The notes under the pieces are model-generated. The model saw nothing but the letters and a program-made list of their open reading frames with translations. It was not told the origin of the DNA and made no database searches. From positions 186,001 to 250,000 of the forward strand of contig JBAIAA010000510.1 in assembly GCA_037893245.1 (NCBI GenBank): 64,000 bases of DNA. Reading direction: 5' to 3'. Positions 12,626 to 24,743 of this stretch are shown piece by piece; position 1 is the stretch's first letter; every line of letters begins with the position of its first letter. The DNA is from Crossaster papposus. Taxonomy: Eukaryota > Echinodermata > Asteroidea > Velatida > Solasteridae. A program made the position numbers and the translations under genes.

Positions 12626-13461
12626 ATGAAGCAGAATCAGTGTCAAAAAAAGATCGTACCATGGGACGTGTTTTTACAAGTAGGATGCTTTCCTAATTCG
12701 GATGTATTCCTAATTCGGATGCTTTTTGCAAACTCGGATGCTTTTCTAATTCAGATGAATTCGTAATTCGGATGCTTTTTGTAAACTCGACTGCTTTTTG
12801 AATTCGGATGCTTTTTTAATTCGGATGTTTTTCTAGTTCAGATGCTTTTTATAAACTCGGATTTTTTTTTAATTCGGATGCTTTTCTAGTTTGAATGTTT
12901 TTTCTGTAGACTCGGATGCTTTTTGCAAACCGAACATATTCGCAAATCGGATGCTTTCCCAATCCGACACTAGGGTGGCCCTGAAAGGACATCACACATC
13001 GCAGATTCTGCGATATCGCGCATTCTGCGCGAATTTGAACGATGACAAACTTATCGCATTTATCTAAGCATATATTTGAGATGTGGAAGATTTTATTGTA
13101 GATTTCTGCACAGATTTATGTGATGGTAAATATTTTCTGCGCAGATTTTGAAAAGTCGCATATTTTTATTTTAGATTTCAAGTTCTGTGCAGATTTATCA
13201 GTACGCAAATTTGTGCGATGTCGAACGGATGGGCACATGTACAATTTCATTGCACATTTCTGCGCAGCTATGTCGCACTCACGTATAGCAGATTTATATG
13301 CAGATTTATGTGCACATTTCTGCATCCGAATTACGAATTCATCCGAATTAGAAAAGCATCCGAGTTTGCAAAACAAATCCGAATTAGGAATGCATCCGAA
13401 TTAGGAAAGCATCCGAGTTGTAAAAACACGTCCGATCTTTTTGACACTGATTCTGCTTCAT
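12626..13461. mobile_element. Foldback element with repetitive arms
   Basis: The outer ends are inverted copies: ATGAAGCAGAATCAGTGTCA at 12626 and its complement ending at 13461, with about 130 bp matching inward. The arms contain degenerate tandem units of CTAATTCGGATGCTTTT on the left and their complement on the right. The middle (12970-13320) holds repeats of GCAGATTTATGTG. No transposase was found, and target duplication was not resolved. Confidence 0.7.
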
Positions 13462-13504
13462 ATTCCTCGGAGTTCAAAATACACAACTGAGAAAACAGGC
13501 TTTG

Positions 13505-13870
13505 AAATAGTTGGCTCTGTTGTTGTCTTGGTTGCAAGACAGCGTTGTATTCAGCGCGCCCAGGCCGCCAATGCGGGCGCCCTCTAATGTACGCCGTAGA
13601 CCACGCTATGACCACGGTAACTCACATAATCTCTCCGAAAATTCTAAGCAGAATTGTATCGATTTGCATGCGCGTGTGAGGTTGCATAATTACGTGATGT
13701 AACAGAAACTTGACCAATGAGTTAGCGATTATTCATAAACATCATGCGATTATTCACGCAACATCACACGCGCATGCAAATAGACACAATTCCGTTTGAT
13801 ATTTTTCGAGCGATTATGCAAGTTAGCCAAGACGACCTATTCGAAGGTCACGGCGAAGGTCAAGGCTAAC
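13505..13870. mobile_element. Foldback MITE, family 2, copy 1
   Basis: Inverted arms are seen around TTTGCATGCGCGTGTGAGGT (about 13660) and its counterpart CATCACACGCGCATGCAAAT near 13762. The outer part shares TTGCAAGAC, CCGCCAATGCGGGCGCCCTC and CTATGACC with the element at 14595-15212. Non-coding. Confidence 0.6.
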
Positions 13871-14016
13871 CCTTAAAATTAAAAAATGTTCCATATTGTT
13901 AATTTTGGCAAATTTTTATAAAAATGCAAGGCTGTAACCCCTTACAATTTTTGTTTTCTTAAAACAAGTACATTTGTTGTCAATTTAAATAAAATTGAAA
14001 GTGAACAAAGAAATTG

Positions 14017-14087
14017 GCAAGGCAGGACTTGAACCTGCGACCCCCAGAATTCCGGTCCGGTGCTCTACCAACTGAGCTATCTTGCCC
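14017..14087 (-). tRNA. tRNA-like sequence, probably a pseudo-tRNA
   Basis: On the minus strand a near-complete cloverleaf can be drawn: acceptor GGCAAG with CTTGCC (only six pairs), D stem GCTC/GAGC, anticodon stem CCGGA/TCTGG, and T arm GCAGG-TTCAAGT-CCTGC. The anticodon loop reads CCGGAAT, so position 33 is C rather than the near-universal T. The anticodon would be GGA (Ser), but there is no long variable arm. These faults favour a tRNA-derived pseudogene or repeat. A related sequence lies at 32983-33050. Confidence 0.4.
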
Positions 14088-14094
14088 TATGTCG

Positions 14095-14345
14095 GTGGTC
14101 TCCCAAATTGTCAGTATCTATGTTTGAGGGCGCTAGTCGGAAGTGATAAACACCAGAATTCCGTGTAGCCAGGGATCACACCCAATTTTACGATACAACC
14201 TTGGAAGCGACATTGTGGGGATCACTCGATGAGGATACGACTTTTTATCTTATAATAAACAACTAAACCACAAGGGAAACTGAATTTGCATATTTGTAAA
14301 TGTGCATATTTACTAGTCAGTTTCTCTTGTGGTTTATTTGTGTAA
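14095..14345. repeat. Dispersed repeat next to the tRNA-like sequence
   Basis: This matches 34165-34355, sharing TCTCCCAAATTGTCAGTATC, TTTTACGATACAACC and GCGACATTGTGGGGATCACT. Both copies lie near a tRNA-like sequence, though the second is about 1.1 kb from its partner. Confidence 0.65.
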
Positions 14346-14594
14346 TTTTGATAGAAATCCAAGGCTAACTAACCCCTTGCAATTTAAATATTTTTCCCAA
14401 AAGTAAGTTTGTTGTCAATTTTAATAATAATACAAGGCTATTTTCTAATTTTCTTGTGTATACACTAATTTACAATCACAAACAAAATATAAAATCAGCT
14501 TAATGGCTGAATGCTTATCCATAGTACAAAGTTATATAAAGGTATAAAATGATACAATTATATATACCAAAAATAAATTGAGAAAAAATTACAC

Positions 14595-15212
14595 ATCAGT
14601 TTGTAGTCTTAGTTGCAAGACGTCTAATCGCGGTATCGTAGGCTGCCTATGCTGGCATCCTCTAAACGTACACCACGCCATGACCTTCGAATAAGATGTC
14701 TTGGCCAACCAACAATAGCTCGGAAAATTCCAAAAGCAGAATTGTGTCGCATTTGCATGCGCGTGTGAAGTTGTGTGCATAATTGCGTGACGTAACAGAA
14801 ACTTGACCATGTTACGTCACGCGATTATACACCATTATGAAGCACGATATGTGGCAGAGAAACCCCCCCCCCCCCCCCCCTCTTTTGGGTTGACCATTGT
14901 ATTCCCGATATCTTAGGAATTCCTTTTAGGTTTCAAGGGGGAATGTGTTAGGTAACAATAGTGTGGACTGTGTATAGGGTATAGTGATAAGAGGGGGTAC
15001 CCCTCTGCCACATATCGTGCTGGGTATGCACGCAACCGAACGTCACACGCGCGTGCACATTTTTCGAGCGATTATGTTTGTTAGCCAAGAGGTTCTATTC
15101 GAAGGTCATGGCGTGGTCTACGTTAGACGTTAGAGGGCACTCGAATCGGCGGCCTGCGAGCGCTGCATACCGCGATTAGGACGTCTTGCAACGAAGACTT
15201 ATCAGTTTGCAA
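14595..15212. mobile_element. Foldback MITE, family 2, copy 2, with nested element
   Basis: Inverted ends: ATCAGTTTGTAGTCTTAGTTG at the left and CGAAGACTTATCAGTTTGCA at the right. Nested at about 14838-15023 is a second inverted pair, AGCACGATATGTGGCAGAG and CTCTGCCACATATCGTGCT, whose left arm runs into a long C tract (from about 14865). The nested insertion explains the longer spacing compared with copy 1. Confidence 0.7.
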
Positions 15213-15654
15213 TTTTTGGCTCTTAAAAAACAAAAAAATGTTTGATATCTTTACTGATAACTTCTAACTACAAGGTGTCCCTCAAAAAACACCGCAACAG
15301 TTGCTAAAGCCGTGATTATAGGAAAACCCAATATCATAACCGTACATAATAAGAAAAAACAACAATGTAGGTTATTTTCATCGATCAGTCATTTGAATGA
15401 TCGTTACAAATTACCTACATTGGTTTTACTTTTTTCTTCTAGACGACAAGCCAGATAAAATTAAAAAAATGACAAACAATCTAGACTAGAAACTAGTTTT
15501 GGTTTTTACCTGGCCTAATCATTCACTAGGTTATTTTTGAAATGAATGTAAATGTTTCTGTGTGCTTTAACACTATTTGAGTAGAAGTTCTATCTTTATG
15601 ATAGACTATGTTCACATGATTTTGTATGACTAAACACCACTAGATAAGACTTCT

Positions 15655-15880
15655 ATCCAAGGACCAATTTTTCTGGCGCTGCTTAAAGCACAAAACAAAT
15701 TGCTTTGCATTAAATTACTCCCTCGCAAAAACAGGGTTGATACAATATTGTTTGTGACTGATACTCAGCTGCTTTTTGCATCAAAAGCACAGGGAGTTTT
15801 GGCTGGTAACCTGTTTGTACTGAGCAAGACTGTTTTGTGCTAATATGTGTGCTTTGCAGCTACAGGAAATTAGACACTGG
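15655..15880. repeat. Short element with GGACCAATTT-type end
   Basis: It begins with GGACCAATTTTTCTGGCGCTG and contains GCTTAAAGCAC and TGAGCAAGACTG segments shared with the 43635-43905 and 55562-55815 copies. Diverged and non-coding. Confidence 0.5.
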
Positions 15881-15960
15881 ATTTTAAAAATCTAATACAA
15901 AATTGAGGTTTTAAGATTTTAGCCTAAAGGGTTCTAAATTCTCTGATTTGAATACGACTT

Positions 15961-16346
15961 CTAAGGGGGGTGTGGAGGTGAAGGGGTGGGGTTGGGGAAT
16001 GAAGGGGTGGGGTGGGGGGATGAAGAGTGGGGTGGAGGATGAAGGGGTTGGGTGGGGGGAGGGAGATGAAGGGGTGGGGTGGGGGGGGGGGGGGGAGGGA
16101 GATGAAGGGGTGGGGTGGGGGGGGGAGGGGTGGGGTCGGGGAGGGACGGTCGAAAGGGTGGGTTTGGGGAGGGACGGAGGGGTGGGGTTCGGAAGGGACG
16201 AAGGGGTGGGGTTGGGGAGGGACGAATGAGTGGGGTTGGGGAGGGACGGAGGGGTCGGGTTTGGGAGGGACGGAGGGGTGGGGTTGGGGAGGGACGGAGG
16301 GGCGGGGTTGGGGAGGGAGGGAGGGGTGGGGTCGAGGGGTTTAGGG
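15961..16346. repeat. G-rich minisatellite
   Basis: Degenerate units of about 24 bp built from GGGACGGAGGGGTGGGGTTG, preceded by irregular GATGAAGGGGTGGGGTGGG units and a run of G near 16080-16093. The plus strand has repeated runs of four or more G, so G-quadruplex formation is plausible. Frames through it are open on both strands as a result of base composition and are not called genes. Confidence 0.9.
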
Positions 16347-16838
16347 TGGGCACCACCGCTGTTGTCCGCGCGACAAACGGTTGTGCGCGTGCGTTATTTA
16401 CACGCTGTGAAACAGCGCCCTCTTTCGGCTGATTCATACGCGTATTTGACAAAGGTCACGATATTATGCACACAACGATCGATAATACGTCACAGAAAAG
16501 ACTTGTTTTTGTAAACAAAATTATCATGAATATTCAATCGAGGTCACAAACTAATTTGAATAGAATACATTTAAACATGGCAGCGAGCCCCTGCTCGATT
16601 GTGTGTCATTTGCATCGTGGAATTCATCGCCGAAATCCATCAGAATCCGAGTACAAATCGCTTAAGTTCGATCCAGAAAATAACCCTCGGCGCTCATTCA
16701 AGGCATAATTGCAGACCTTTCATGATTTTGTTGGACGATATATCAGCATTACCAGTGAAGATAAACTTATGGGGATTAATTCTACGCTGGTGGTACAATG
16801 TATATGATATGATATGGATGCTATTTGTAAACAAAAGT
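16347..16838. other. Gene-free stretch
   Basis: Unique-looking sequence between the minisatellite and the next mobile element. Open frames of up to 96 codons run into it but have no recognisable domain. Confidence 0.5.
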
Positions 16839-19062
16839 ATGAGACCAGCCTGTGGGTTCCGTGACCAAATTCTGGGAACAAAGGTTTAAAAGTGTTTTTG
16901 TGTTCCCTGATGAATACCGAACAATTTTGACTTGGGCGGCCCCCTTGAAAATGCCGGGCATTTCCGGGAGGAGTCAACAAAGGTCAAACAGGGGTCAACA
17001 TTCAGTCTAGTCATGAGGATTCCAAAAATGTATAGTTTGCTATCCATCCAACCTTCAATGAGGGCGCTGTGGTTAAAAACGTCAAAAGGTAAACGCACTT
17101 CTGACTGGTGGTCAAATTCACCGACACAGTTAACATTGTCCGATTCTAATGATTTTAGTCTTATAATATGTTTTTTGACATGGCAAATTAAACTAAACAA
17201 CTTTTAAAATTAAAAGTGGTTGCCATAACTTTGAAATTTCAAAATGGCTGATAAAAGGTTAGCATAAATTAGCCAAAAACATTTTTTTCCCAAACCCATC
17301 GATAAGAAGTTATTAAATGTTTGTCACCGACACGTCTGGAACAATAGAAACACTTCATTTTTTAAACAAATAATGATTTTTAATTATTTGTGTAATTTTT
17401 CTTGAGAGCACATGTTCGATATAATATTGCATACAGGGATGCCAGTTTTCCCGGCAATCACCAGAATTCCGGTACATGTATATATCGCAAAACAACTGAA
17501 TCACAAACTAGCGAGATAACACACACGCTCATTCATTGCGCTAGCGATTTGCGATCCATTCTTGCAGCTGCAGCGCAAGCGCGCATGCATGCAGCGCACA
17601 TGCGTAAAGCTGTGTGAGCTGGCGCCTCAGTTATCCAAGTTTTATTCACTGGAGAATTGCCAAAATCAGGTCCTGAGATGGTAGTCATTTTTTCTGTTTT
17701 ATGACGTCCACATACTAGTAATTTGTACAAACATGTCTACTGATGAGGAGGTAGTTGAGTTGACATGTCAGCATGGAAGCAGACACCATTCTGTTGTACA
17801 TAAATTCCCAACTAAGAAAGTCGGGAGTAAAAGATGCCGTTGTCATTGATGCAGAAGACACAGATGTGTTGGTTTTAATATCGTATGTGGCCGCACATCA
17901 AATTGAAGGTATGCTAGGACTGAAAAGGAAGAAAAGCATAATCGATTGCGCAACACTCCTTGATAAGGATATTAGCGATATCATTATCCCATTTCACATC
18001 CACACTGGTGCAGATGCTATTTCCAATTTATATGGCCGTGGAAAACCATCAGTCTTTGACAGCGCCATGAGGTCAGAAGAGGCACGAGAGCTACTTAGAG
18101 GGCTTGGGAAATGTCTCCCAGTGACATCACAAACTCTTAAAAAGATGGAGCGGTATACCATCAAATACATATACTGTACACTGTACAACGATAAATCAAG
18201 CAAGACACTTGCAGAAGCTCGGGCCAAAAAGTGAAAGGGAATGAAGAAGAAATCGACTCTTAGGATTCCTCCTGATACAGATGCACATAATTTGAAGGTC
18301 ACACGGGCCAACTATCAGGCATTCATTATGTTCAACTTTATGAACCCAGATGCTTCATCATCTCCCCTTCAGCATGGTTGGAGCTTGGGAGGGGGCAAAT
18401 GTTTGCCAATGCGGTATTCACAGCAGGCACTACCTCAACGTCTAAGTGATGCCAGAACAAACCGCACTGTAGACTCTGACACAGATTCAGATACAGTGTT
18501 TCAGAATCCGATTCTGATGGATATGACACTGAGTAGGATGATACACTGTGCAACAAAGCAAGAAAAGCATCATTGGACAATGTGTTTAGAAATAACTGTG
18601 TTATTGTTGGCCAAGGATCCCGATTCAAGTCTTTCGGTAGCCCTTTGGCCAGCCATTTTGAATGTTCATGGTCAAGGTAAGCACTTTTACTTTTGAAAGT
18701 TGTATAGTTTATTTGCCATGTCAGAAAACATATTTTTAGGCACTAAAATCATTAGAATCGGACATTGTTAACTGTGTTGGTGAATTTGACCACTAGTCAA
18801 AAATGCGTTGACCTTTTTGACCACAGCGCCCAAGGTTTTTGACCAAGGTTGGAGGTAGAGCAAACTATACATTTTTGGAATCCTCGTGCATACCGACACG
18901 ATTGGAATATATTTGAATTTTGACCCCTGTTTGACCTTTGTTGACCCCTCCCGGAAATGCCCTGGGCCGCCCAAGTCAAAATTGTTCGGTATTCATCAGA
19001 GAACACAACAACACTTTCAAACCTTTGTTCCTAGGTCACGGGACCTACAGGCTGGTCTTGTA
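16839..19062. mobile_element. DNA element with about 380-bp inverted repeats
   Basis: The left arm (about 16839-17222) and right arm (about 18678-19062) are inverted copies, differing by scattered substitutions and a small indel. The outer edges read GAGACCAGCCTGTGGG and CCTACAGGCTGGTC. Inner edges share GACATGGCAAATTAAACT. The body holds one decayed ORF (17733-18676). The right end abuts a gypsy remnant. Target-site duplication could not be fixed. Confidence 0.75.
17733..18676 (+). pseudogene. Decayed transposon-associated EADT protein
   Basis: The frame reads MSTDEEVV at 17733, then after a 1-bp insertion near 17774 continues as EADTILLYINS, VIDAEDTDVLVLISYV, PFHIHTGADAISNLYGRGK and GWSLGGGKCLPM. 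A TGA at 18232-18234 interrupts AEARAKK and KGMKKKS in the same frame; a tryptophan codon there would restore continuity. I recall such acidic-motif proteins (EADT, DTDVL, GxD) from many uncharacterised genes of marine invertebrates, where they look PIN/nuclease-like and transposon-linked; that link is recollection, not proof. A possible donor (CAAG before GTAAGC) ends the frame at 18676. It sits centrally between the inverted repeats, so it is probably the element's own cargo. Confidence 0.6.
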
Positions 19063-19082
19063 CTAATTATATTCACGATTTC

Positions 19083-20470
19083 TTGCCATTTAGGAGTACA
19101 TGGGCGCGTCCATATTGTTCAAATTTCCCGCCTCACCCGGGACATTATGACGTAGTGTCTGCACCTCAATTTGGCGTAGGAGTTTGTAACTTAAAATCGG
19201 CAAGCAGAGCCCTCGGGTACATGCATGTATGGGTGGCTGAGATCGACCTAGATGGTATCCTGGGCTATGATTTTATGATAAAATACAACTGTCATCTAGA
19301 TGTAGGAAAGGCAGAAATGAAATTACATGACGTACCCATAGCGTGCATTGACACTACACGAACACCAACACAAAATCATGACTGTGAGCGTTCCACCAGG
19401 TGGAGTGCTACTGTTACTGGGTTAACTTGAAATAGAATCGGGGCTTACGGGACTGGCTGTAGTTGAACCAACGGCTAATTTGATAGAGAAGCATGAGATG
19501 ATAACCCCCAGGTCATTGGTATACACCGACAGCGGAAAGATTCCCATTTCAACCTGACAGAAAAAACATGCCACACTTTATACGAAGGTACCAACGTTGC
19601 TTTACCTGTGAGCTAATAGAATAAGCGGTGACAAATGTAGACCACTGTGATTGATGTAAGAGCTGCAACTTTACAAACAGATGAATTACTACAGAATCAG
19701 CTTACAATAACACCAATTCCATGCCCTCCCATCCGGATGACCTGTATAAGAGATGTAGCGTTCATCTTGAAACTGAGCAGCGGCAACAGCTTGCTACATT
19801 ACTGCGGCAACATTGTGATGCATTTGCAAATTCATCTGAAGATTTGGGCAAAACAGCCGTGTATCAACATAAAATAAACACCGGTGATGTACCCCCAATC
19901 CGTCAGCGAGCACGCCGACTACCAATCCACTAAAGAGTGGAATCATCTGAAGAAGTAAACAAGATGTTAAAGAGGGGAATTATCGAACCCGTCTGCTAGC
20001 CCATGGGCATCACCAATAGTACTGGTAAAGAAGAAGGACGGCAGCATCAGATTCTGTGTGGACTACCGTAAACTCAACGCCGTGACAATAAAAGACTCCT
20101 ACCCGTTGCCGAGAATAGACGACTCCCTTGACACACTGGCTGGTTCAACTTGGTTTTCAACTTTGGACCCGCAGAGCGGCTACTGGCAAGTTGAGATGTC
20201 TGATGACGATAAGGAAAAGACGGCATTTGCAACAGGCACAGGGTTTTACCAGTTCAACGTTATGTCGTTCGGACTCTTCAATGCACCCGCCACGTTTGAA
20301 CGACTGATGGAAAAGTGTTGAACGGGTTGCAATGGCAAACGTGCCGTATATACATCGATGACATCGTACCCTATGGCTGCAATTTTTAACAAGCAGTTTG
20401 GCGACTTGAAGAAGTATTAGTTCGACTCGAGAAAGCTGGGCTGAAACTAAGCCCAACAAAATGCCATCTA
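19083..20470 (+). pseudogene. Ty3/gypsy pol fragment: protease end and reverse transcriptase
   Basis: A frameshifted retrotransposon polyprotein piece. Near 19230-19330 it has DGILGYDFMIKYNC, typical of the end of the protease region. The linker reads CSVHLETEQRQQL. Reverse transcriptase follows: [26 protein letters not shown] (20020-20075), [29 protein letters not shown] and the catalytic YIDD near 20350. There is a stop in place of a codon at 19931 and at least three frameshifts. No gag or earlier protease lies upstream, where the inverted-repeat element begins. Matching ends at CHLFQRRK near 20470, before RNase H. Confidence 0.9.
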
Positions 20471-22240
20471 TTTCAACGCAGAAAGATTTGAGCACAATGA
20501 CCATGAAATGCATGATTATGCCATCACACCAAAGCCCACAGCCACCAATAACTCGGAGCCGAATAATGTCTTGCTTAATTGCAAAGAGGATGAAGAAGTG
20601 ATGGGTATGTGACCAGTTCATTTTTTTCGCCTAACTCAACAGGTCCCTTAAACAATATAATTTATAGTTTTGTAAATACAATACCGTTTTAATCCCGTGT
20701 GATGTGTTAAAGTCGTGTCATGTCCGTGTGTCGTTTGTGTAACTGATGCCCACCTGACGCGCTCGGAGCGTGGAGCCGTGTCTAGCTGCTAGCGCCCTCT
20801 TGTGGCCAACTAAACTTTTTAGTAGGATGACTTTGCTTTTTATTTTACGCGCGCTACATTAAGCGAGGAATGCTGAATCACCAGATTTAAACGAAAGTTT
20901 AACGAACTTTTCGTACCGCACAATATGACAGCGGTAATTTGAATAATCCCAGTCATAGTTCGGTAAGTTTTCCTCTTCAGTGAATTGCAAATGTCAGTCG
21001 TTTTTGAAAATCTCACTTTGCCGCGAGGACCATCAAATATAGCTAGCCAAGCAGCTAGTGTATTTGCAAGCATCCACACCTTACCTTGCAAGTATTTCTA
21101 TTCCTGGATGGCGGCGATGGCATGGGCTTACCCCAAGTGGTGAGTAGTTCAAGACTTGTGTTTTATTCGTATAGTTTTGGAAAAACAACTACAATGTATC
21201 TTTATCATGTGTATTGGTTTAAATGTAAACTATTTCAACCTTTATTGGTAAATGTTAGAAAGCTTAATTACTCAGTGTTGTTAATTTCATGTTCAAATTT
21301 AGTATTTGGAATCGACTCTCCTAAAAATATTTGTTTTTTTTTTTAACGTTCAGCAAACTCACATAAAGCTTTAATTATCGTGGCTACTTTATACCATTAC
21401 ATGTACTTTGAAAATAGTAATAGTTTTATAAATATTATTCTTGTTTTCACTAAATCGCAAATGATCATTCAAAAATATTATTTCTCAACAATTATTTGTG
21501 CATCTTATTATTATTTCAGATATCTAGATACCGGTCTACAAAACAATCCCTTTGACTGTCGTTCTTACAGCCACATCAATATTTATCGTTCTTATAGGCA
21601 AATCTTTCTTATATAGGCAAATCGTTCTTATAACCCCATTATTATTTATCATTCTTATAACCCCATTATTATTTATCATTCTTGGTACAACCCTATTGCT
21701 AGTGCTTTGTAGCCCTCGTTAGTTACAAGCCACCGATACATAGTATATACTTCATTGTCTCTATTTTAAATAAATCAAGTATTTTGTGAATATTCGTTAA
21801 ATTGTGTAAATAAATATATATATATTCGTAGACAGAAAATAATCTTTGCTTCCACACCCAATTGTATTTCATTTGTGTGGTAACCGCTCGGTTGAGCAGA
21901 GAGTGGTCAAGCTGTTCATTTATCTTCTATCTCCCTTCCACTCTCCCCGGTTACAGGTACCACACCCAAGTGTATCAACAACGAAAAGTCGTCATGTAAT
22001 GACGATGGTGATGAGGTGCATAGTTACACAGCCCAACCCGTGTGCACAGATGAAGTTGACAAAGATGAAGTTAACAAAAATGAAGACATACAAGATAAGC
22101 ACTAACCCCAACGCAAATACCGAGGCGCAGGATTCACCACGAATGTACTGTTCCGTAATTGGAACTACCGAGGACGGAAAAGAAACCCCAGAGGAAAAGT
22201 CTGAAGAGGGCTGGAGGTCAGGAGACCTCGGATGAACAGC
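20471..22240 (+). other. Exon-like insert replacing the RNase H region
   Basis: Between the reverse transcriptase end and the resumption of pol lies 1.77 kb of non-pol sequence. An open segment at 20473-20603 (FEHNDHEMHDYAITPK) ends at a donor-like GATGG before GTATGT. An acceptor-like GGTTACAG at 21949-21956 leads to a second open segment that joins in phase (TTPKCINNEKSS) and ends in TAA near 22108. Both are acidic. This looks like two exons and a 1.35-kb intron. It may be a captured gene fragment or coincidence. Confidence 0.35.
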
Positions 22241-23777
22241 CAAAGACTTAACAGAGTCGCAACTGAATAACCAAGACATCGGGACGGTACTCCGATCGAA
22301 AGAGTCAAGAGAAGAGCGACCAAACTGGGCAGAAGTCTCTTCCGAGGGCAGAGTAGTTAAATCATATTGTACTCAATGGGAGCGCCTAGAAGTGTGATGC
22401 ACGTATGTGATGCACCTGGTTATTTACTACGTAACGAGAATTGTATGGATTAACTGTAATCCGATTTGGATTAGATTATATAACAGTCCAGTTATTTGCT
22501 GTATACAAGCCATGGTTTTGCCTTGCACTGGTCGTTCTATGATCCAGAGTCGTGTGGTCGCCATTGCTCCCTGTATACTTACTGTTGCCATGTTGGCTAC
22601 GTAATAAATTATTGAGAGTACGGAAATCCTCTCTGTTTAGTGTCTTTATTTCCGAGTTCTTGTTCGTAAGTTGAATCCCGGAATGATGGCCGAACTTCGT
22701 CCATCACAGAAGTACGTGACGGAGTGATGTATAGACGATGGGAATCAGCTGTAGGTGATAAGATAACGTGGCAAAAGAATTGATGAAACCTCTTCACTGT
22801 CAACCGACGTCCGGACACTTGGGTCGAAAAGACGTCTGACAGAGTTCAGAAAAGTGATTTGCGAAGTGATGTAAGCAAGTGGTGCAAAAGTTGCGATATC
22901 TGCGCAACTCGTAAACAACCACAGAAGCACCGTTGCAGCCCTTGCAGTACAATGTCGGCATACCGATGGAAAGAATAGCCATTGATGTGATGGGTTATCT
23001 GCCAGTTTCAGACCGAGGACAAAAAGTACATACTGGTCGTTGCAGACTACTTCACGAAATGGACAGGTGCATACGCCCTTCCAAATCAAGAAGCAACCAC
23101 AGTCGCCAATGTTCTCACAGAAGAATTCATCTGCAGATATGGTGTCCCGTTACAACTACACTCAGATCAGGGTCGAAGCTTCGAGTCAAAAGTGTTCTGT
23201 GAGGTTTGTTAGCTACTTGGCATCGACTCAAAGACTCAAACTACAGCACTTCATCCTCAATCTGGTGGTATGGCAGAACGCTTCAATAGAACGCTTGAAG
23301 CAATTAATGCTCTCCATGTTCACGGCAGACAATCAACGTGATTGGGAGCAATATTTACCATACGTTATGATGGCATACCGAACTTCAATCCATGAAACAA
23401 CGGGGTGTACACCTAGTGAGTAGATGATGAGCCGTGATTTGAAGTTACCTGCCGACTTATTGATGAAACGGCCTCCTGAAGACGAATACAACGGACACAC
23501 AGAGTATGCCGAGAGACTACTTGAGAAGATGGAAGCAGTTCAGCAATATGCAAGAAAACACCTCAAGATGGCGATAGACAAACAGAAAAGGAACCATAAC
23601 CAAAAGGCAGAAAAAGGGGGTTATAAACGTGGAGACCCTGTTTGGTTATACTGTACAACCCAACCAAGAAAGTTGGGAATGTCCATTTGTCATCACCAAG
23701 AGACTGAGCGGTGTAACCTATCGCGTGCAGAAAGGACCAAAGACAAAGCTAAAGGTTATACACAGCAACCAACTTAA
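22241..23777 (+). pseudogene. Ty3/gypsy pol fragment: integrase
   Basis: Pol resumes at DLTESQLNNQDIG (22244), which is the spacer before integrase. It is split by a solo LTR (22393-22708), then continues as VRDGVMYRRWESAVG. The zinc-binding region is recognisable near 22795 (PTSGHLGR). The integrase core is scattered over several frames, with PYVMMAYRTSIHETTG (about 23360-23405) and GYKRGDPVWLY (about 23620) near the end. Stops and frameshifts show it is dead. The 3' end reads into VHSNQLKPY-like codons near 23758-23782. Confidence 0.85.
22393..22708. mobile_element. Solo LTR inserted in integrase
   Basis: The insert begins TGTGATG and ends CATCACA, a perfect 7-bp inverted pair with the canonical TG...CA. 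GAAG flanks both sides (AGAAG on the left, GAAGTACG on the right). Removing it restores the reading RLEVRDGVMYRRW. AATAAA lies near 22603, followed by a short U5-like stretch. Confidence 0.75.
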
Positions 23778-23811
23778 GCCATATTGTTGGACCAAGTAAT
23801 TCAAATGGCTT

Positions 23812-24743
23812 TTGAAGGAAATAAGCAGTAAACAAGACACGAAATGTTGCAGAGAGGTAAAAGAAGTAAAAACTGGCCCTGCAGAACATGCAAAAGAAGT
23901 TCAACGAAAGTACAGGTTACAACGGGATGCAAGACGGGACAACGAGATAAAACTTCGGCAGAAAATAAAGAAACTAATCTACGAAGAAGCCAAAGAAGCA
24001 GGTGTTAACCAGAGAGATACAGAAACAAGCAAAATACACTAATTGATTGAACACTTTAAGGCAGTGGAATCAACCAGTGCACAATACGCGCGCGTTTAGG
24101 CAAAATACGCGTGACGCAGAATACTTTTGTCTGGAAAACGAATTCGACGTGACGAACAAGACGCGCGGTCACACTTCACATTTAATCGATGAGGCAACAC
24201 GTATAGTTGCCCTGCGGGAACAAAATTATTCAAAAACCGAAAAACTACAACGAGGGGGGACGGTGGTGGAGGCCACGACCGGACCACACTCCAAAAAGAA
24301 ATAGCAAGGGTAGAGACGAACGAGAAGCGAAAGAAGAAAGATACAGGGTTGACCGAAAATTAAATAAAGAAAGAGACGACAGGGTCCAGCGAAAATCAAG
24401 AGAAGAGAGAGAGAATGTCGAGCGGCAATCAAATAAAGAGAGATGCAAAGTGGAGCGACAAGCAGTGAAAGGAAAAGGCAGTGAAACTCCAAGGCCACTG
24501 CCATCGACCTACGAATCACTAAGTCCCACCCCCTCTATGAGAAAACGGCTAGTTGATGACTTCGAACGGGCGACGGCTGAGATACTGGATGGTGTAAAGA
24601 CAAAGATGAAAACATCAAAGAACACACCAGAGGAGGCACGGTCAACGGCTGATGTGCCGACATCTCCCAATATCCCTTCAAAGCCACACCTCCATTCAGT
24701 GCTTTCAAACCCAGATCCCCGGTATTTTAGATCAGCAAGATAG
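23812..24743 (+). pseudogene. Charged 3' ORFs of the gypsy element, decayed
   Basis: Two open segments downstream of pol. The first (23812-24042) is lysine/arginine/glutamate-rich. The second (24207-24743) has a low-complexity charged start (EREAKEERYRVDRKLNKER) and ends LLSNPDPRYF-like. They could be remains of a third ORF or of gag-like coiled-coil sequence. No domain is recognised. They lie between pol and the putative polypurine tract. Confidence 0.4.

Noticed and set aside
15948..16452. Glycine-rich and proline-rich frames
   Set aside because: Base composition of the G-rich minisatellite. Frames are open on both strands at once.
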